This document shows, piece after piece, positions 4,243 to 5,226 of a DNA stretch of 5,226 nucleotides; position 1 is the stretch's first letter; the number at the start of each line of letters is the position of its first letter. The notes below the pieces were generated by a model. It was given only the letters and a program-made list of their open reading frames with translations. It had not been told where the DNA came from and searched no databases. The stretch comes from Paenibacillus sp. UBA6285 (GTDB taxonomy: Bacteria; Bacillota; Bacilli; Paenibacillales; Paenibacillaceae). The stretch is taken from contig DJUJ01000241.1 of assembly GCA_002438345.1 (NCBI GenBank), positions 12,519 through 17,744 on the forward strand. Direction: 5' to 3'. The translations under genes and the position numbers were made by a program.

Positions 4243-4259
4243 TTTAACGCGTCATCACA
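4243..4259. promoter_or_regulatory. GlnR/TnrA-like box upstream of the 92-aa gene
   Basis: On the minus strand TGTGATGACGCGTTAAA matches the nitrogen-regulator consensus TGTNA-N7-TNACA at 7 of 8 fixed bases (A instead of C near the end). It lies just upstream of the extended -10 of the 92-aa gene, over the -35 zone. A position-weight scan of the genome would be needed to separate it from chance. Confidence 0.25.
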
Positions 4260-4347
4260 CGAAGTATACTGCGCTTTTTTAACATTTCCCTTATCACTAT
4301 AGTTTCAAAAACGCATCACTTCAAGTAAGTTATTTAATAAAAACAGT

Positions 4348-4364
4348 TGTGAGGAACATTGACT
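4348..4364. promoter_or_regulatory. GlnR/TnrA-like box upstream of gdhA
   Basis: TGTGAGGAACATTGACT matches TGTNA-N7-TNACA at 7 of 8 fixed bases (last A replaced by T). It lies 61 nt before the gdhA start codon and overlaps TTGACT (4359-4364), a -35-like hexamer. The gene downstream assimilates ammonium, the kind of target GlnR or TnrA controls in Bacillota, including Paenibacillus. The match is visible; binding is inferred. A TATAAA at 4375-4380 is only 10 nt after TTGACT, so I cannot place the gdhA promoter with confidence. Confidence 0.4.
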
Positions 4365-4401
4365 TGTGCCAAAATATAAAAAAAGTGTTGGACCAAATTG
4401 A

Positions 4402-5226
<825 letters not shown>

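Noticed and set aside
4238..4251. CGCG-CTTTAA-CGCG inverted repeat in the intergenic region
   Set aside because: Only four pairs and not extended by the flanks, so it is too short to call an operator. It partly overlaps the better supported nitrogen-box candidate.
4359..4380. TTGACT and TATAAA as a gdhA promoter pair
   Set aside because: The spacer is only 10 nt, far from 17. Each hexamer may matter alone, but they cannot form one SigA promoter.

Overview
The window looks like chromosomal DNA from a Bacillota species close to Paenibacillus. This rests on Gram-positive style ribosome binding sites (AAGGAGG-like), a Bacillus-type cold-shock protein beside a YdjO-family zinc-ribbon protein, a LiaRS/NarL-type two-component pair and a GdhA-type glutamate dehydrogenase. 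The genus is an inference from gene content, not a database match. I see no insertion sequence, phage gene, CRISPR array, tRNA or rRNA.

Positions 1-1370 (+ strand) hold the C-terminal part of a HisKA_3-type sensor histidine kinase, cut by the left edge, followed 16 nt later by its NarL/LuxR-family response regulator and an intrinsic hairpin. Positions 1396-3044 (+ strand) hold a three-gene unit with its own likely promoter: an NAD(P)H-dependent FMN reductase-like flavoprotein, a VOC (glyoxalase/dioxygenase-superfamily) protein joined to it by an ATGA overlap, and a second, related VOC protein after a 44-nt gap. The content suggests detoxification of quinones, electrophiles or aromatic compounds; the substrate cannot be read from the sequence.

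Positions 3011-4232 (- strand) hold three co-directional small genes. In transcription order they are a 92-aa protein of unknown function, a CspA-family cold-shock protein with a roughly 150-nt 5' leader, and ydjO (cold-inducible zinc-ribbon protein). The csp gene has a strong terminator between it and ydjO. The ydjO transcript ends at a hairpin shared, back to back, with the VOC unit. The csp leader has two notable elements: its Shine-Dalgarno hexamer is exactly the loop of a perfect A-U hairpin, and an 8-bp long-range stem lies further upstream.

Positions 4233-5226 hold a divergent intergenic region with two one-mismatch GlnR/TnrA-like boxes, then the first 267 codons of gdhA (NADP-dependent glutamate dehydrogenase), cut by the right edge. 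The boxes suggest that gdhA, and perhaps the divergent 92-aa gene, respond to nitrogen status. No entirely new multi-gene system is evident. The best leads are the csp leader, the possible nitrogen-control sites and the flavoprotein-VOC-VOC cassette.
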